DNA from: JAGXLP01 sp964649445
Lineage (GTDB): Bacteria > Bipolaricaulota > Bipolaricaulia > M55B111
Reading direction: 5' to 3'
Assembly: GCA_964649445.1 (NCBI GenBank)
Contig: CAZYPS010000023.1
Location: 1 to 25,616, forward strand
Length of the DNA: 25,616 nucleotides
Below the pieces are notes generated by a model that was given only the letters and a program-made list of their open reading frames with translations, made no database searches and was not told where the DNA came from. Each line of letters begins with the position of its first letter. Position 1 is the stretch's first letter. The translations under genes and the position numbers were made by a program. Of this stretch, positions 24,295-25,616 are shown one piece after another.

Positions 24295-24480
24295 GAGCTC
24301 AATATCCGTCAACCAAGGTTCTGTGATAAAAACATGTTTTCAGGAGTTGGGCGTAGAACCCTTGCTGTCTTCCCGCAAAAATTTTTGGATGGTTCAACTT
24401 TTTATTTGTGCTGAGCAATAACTTTTGGCAAGGGCTACGGTCTTTTTCGGTTCGTCCGAAATTTAATTATAAGAACAGTG

Positions 24481-24503
24481 CCCAGGCGGGAACCCGGGCT
24501 GGG
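24481..24503. other. GC-rich hairpin in the long intergenic region
   Basis: CCCAGGCGGG (24481-24490) and CCCGGGCTGGG (24493-24503) form about nine pairs around an AA loop with a small internal loop. It stands in the 575-base gap between the DUF523 gene and the small charged protein gene. Apart from the repeat copy, nothing else is recognised in that gap. The neighbouring bases are AT-rich but give no proper U-tract. Confidence 0.4.
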
Positions 24504-24706
24504 ACGATTAAATAAAAAGACTTTCTTTGCTTCGACCTTTAACCAATAAAAATCGTTGGCTGATTACTACATATCTACGTGATTTTAAACTGGATGACTC
24601 TTCCGTAGCCAAAATAATTTAAGCTGTATCTGGAACTAAAACAACAAGTTCGAGCCAAAGCTAAGGATTGCCGTTAAGATTTTTCTTAAGATAGATCATA
24701 AATCCC

Positions 24707-25039
24707 TCAGGACTCTGTCTCGAGCTTCAGAGGAGGACAATCTATGCCAAGTTCCTCTTGATAAAACTCCTTTAGATCCTCCTCGAAAGCATCAAGTACT
24801 TCCTGAGCTTCGTCTTTGGACTCAACGTCTTTAACCCTGAGGTACGTATTATTCAGTTGTTCTTCCTTTTCTAAACCGTGTTTTTCGATTATTTCATTTT
24901 GCTTTTTCTTTAATTTTTTGTGGGCCTTCTCCTTGCGACCAAATGGCCAGAAGGAAGAGGTGTATTTTTCTATTGCCGCGTCGATTCCGGGTCCATTCCG
25001 CCTTAGATGATCGGACTTTACTTTGAATTCGATATCCAT
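24707..25039 (-). CDS. Small highly charged protein of unknown function
   Basis: This 110-residue protein is rich in lysine and glutamate and is mostly helical (KEKAHKKLKKKQNEIIEKHG, EAQEVLDAFEEDLKEFYQEE). It has no signal peptide or membrane span. A single aromatic patch, SSFWPFGRKE, sits near residue 30, and one cysteine lies near the end. I do not recognise the family. The gene is credible because AGGAGGT lies six bases before the ATG and a fair promoter lies further upstream. Two copies of a hairpin repeat flank it at about 400 and 200 bases, which may hint at mobility of the segment. Confidence 0.75.
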   Translation of the reverse strand: MDIEFKVKSDHLRRNGPGIDAAIEKYTSSFWPFGRKEKAHKKLKKKQNEIIEKHGLEKEEQLNNTYLRVKDVESKDEAQEVLDAFEEDLKEFYQEELGIDCPPLKLETES

Positions 25040-25180
25040 CCTTCCACCTCCTGAAAATAGAGATTCGGAAATAAATCTTTCGATTTACACTTTTAGATAG
25101 ATTAAATGAAGAACTAGATCCAACTTCCAAACTCTAATTAATATTAATTAATCATCTATTTCAATCTAATATTCATTCGG

Positions 25181-25209
25181 ATTTTAACAGGATTTAAAGA
25201 TTTTTCCAA
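25181..25209 (-). promoter_or_regulatory. Candidate promoter of the small charged protein gene
   Basis: On the minus strand TTGGAA (25209-25204) and TAAAAT (25186-25181) are 17 bases apart, about 140 bases before the start codon. Confidence 0.4.
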
Positions 25210-25250
25210 CTTTTGTGAAGATACCGTCAGAATCTACCGCCCCTAGATTT

Positions 25251-25306
25251 TGAATTTCCCACCCCCATTCTTTCTTTCCCCAGTGAAGGGGAAATGAACT
25301 CCTAAG
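25251..25306. repeat. Hairpin repeat, copy 2
   Basis: This copy runs from TGAATTTC to CTCCTAAG. The stem is TTTCCCC (25275-25281) with GGGGAAA (25288-25294) around loop AGTGAA. It shares TTTCTTTCCC and the 3' tail AAATGAACTCCTAAG with the copy at 24243-24294, while the rest of the stem has changed on both sides so that pairing is kept. Confidence 0.65.
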
Positions 25307-25616
25307 TAACCTTCTACAAGTAAACCTGGATGTTGTAACATAAACCCCGATACAGCTAAATCATCTACGGCCGCTGCTATTGCTATTTACGATGAGTATT
25401 ACTGTTGGAATTAGACTGGAGAATCAAACTGTTTTTGCTTCAAAATTGAGGTTCTAATATAATCCGGCTGAGAGGTCACAAGAACTCAGTTCTTTTACTT
25501 CTGCCGTACTTGAGTATCCACCTGCGGTAAGTGATTTCTCCAGCTTATATGGCAACTGTTTTAATTTTATAAGTTTGGACATAGATTAAACTCCGTCAGC
25601 CAGATAAGCTGAAAAA
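25307..25616. other. Intergenic end of the window
   Basis: No gene, promoter or hairpin is supported here. A GGCTGAGAGG at 25466-25475 recalls part of a TPP riboswitch, but the other conserved parts are absent. Confidence 0.35.

Noticed and set aside
24243..25306. CRISPR repeats
   Set aside because: There are only two copies, about 1 kb apart, with differing stems and a gene between them. No cas gene is present.
25466..25475. TPP riboswitch (GGCTGAGAGG)
   Set aside because: The other conserved TPP core (CTGATCTGGATAATGCCAG-like) is absent and no thiamine gene follows within the window.

Overview
The window reads as a chromosomal segment of an anaerobic, probably halophilic, diderm bacterium. 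Bacterial identity rests on strong Shine-Dalgarno sequences, near-consensus sigma-70 promoters (TTGACA-17-TACAAT, TTGATT-17-TATAAT) and a PAS/GAF/GGDEF signalling protein. A diderm envelope is suggested by an OmpH/Skp-like secreted protein and by a sugar-binding protein whose signal peptide has no lipobox cysteine. Halophily is only inferred, from acidic proteins, an archaeal-type c-di-AMP synthase and a phosphorylase of the family that handles glucosylated compatible solutes. I cannot name the species. No transposase, phage gene, CRISPR array, tRNA or rRNA is visible.

Layout: (1) 1-5117: a terminator of an off-window gene, a large multi-PAS diguanylate cyclase, a frameshifted secreted DUF11-type surface protein, and a two-gene DUF2089/SHOCT-like regulatory operon behind a very good promoter. 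(2) 5243-9175: an MFS exporter, a possible 25-residue membrane peptide, a 198-bp multi-hairpin inverted-repeat element, and a divergent pair of c-di-AMP-type genes (a DHH/DHHA1 protein whose catalytic motifs are largely lost, and a CdaZ/DacZ-type diadenylate cyclase). (3) 9585-18507: the centrepiece, a carbohydrate-use locus. A GntR DNA-binding domain fused to a sugar-binding-protein fold precedes a promoter with a perfect 18-bp palindrome over its start point. The operon that follows encodes a periplasmic binding protein, an intercistronic hairpin, two permeases, two uroporphyrinogen-decarboxylase/MtaA-like proteins and a GH13_18 sugar phosphorylase. (4) 18558-25616: mostly minus-strand genes: a radical SAM protein, an OmpH-like protein, a secreted PsbP-like protein (plus strand), an SDR oxidoreductase preceded by a short TIR-like reading frame, a DUF523-DUF1722 Fe-S protein, and a small charged protein flanked by two copies of a hairpin repeat.

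Working model for region 3: the regulator senses the imported glycoside with its own binding-protein domain and releases the palindromic operator. The ABC transporter, which lacks a local ATPase, imports the ligand. The phosphorylase cleaves it to glucose 1-phosphate and an acceptor. The two MtaA-like proteins suggest that methyl groups are removed or moved on the same substrate. That last step is inference and is the most interesting open question here.
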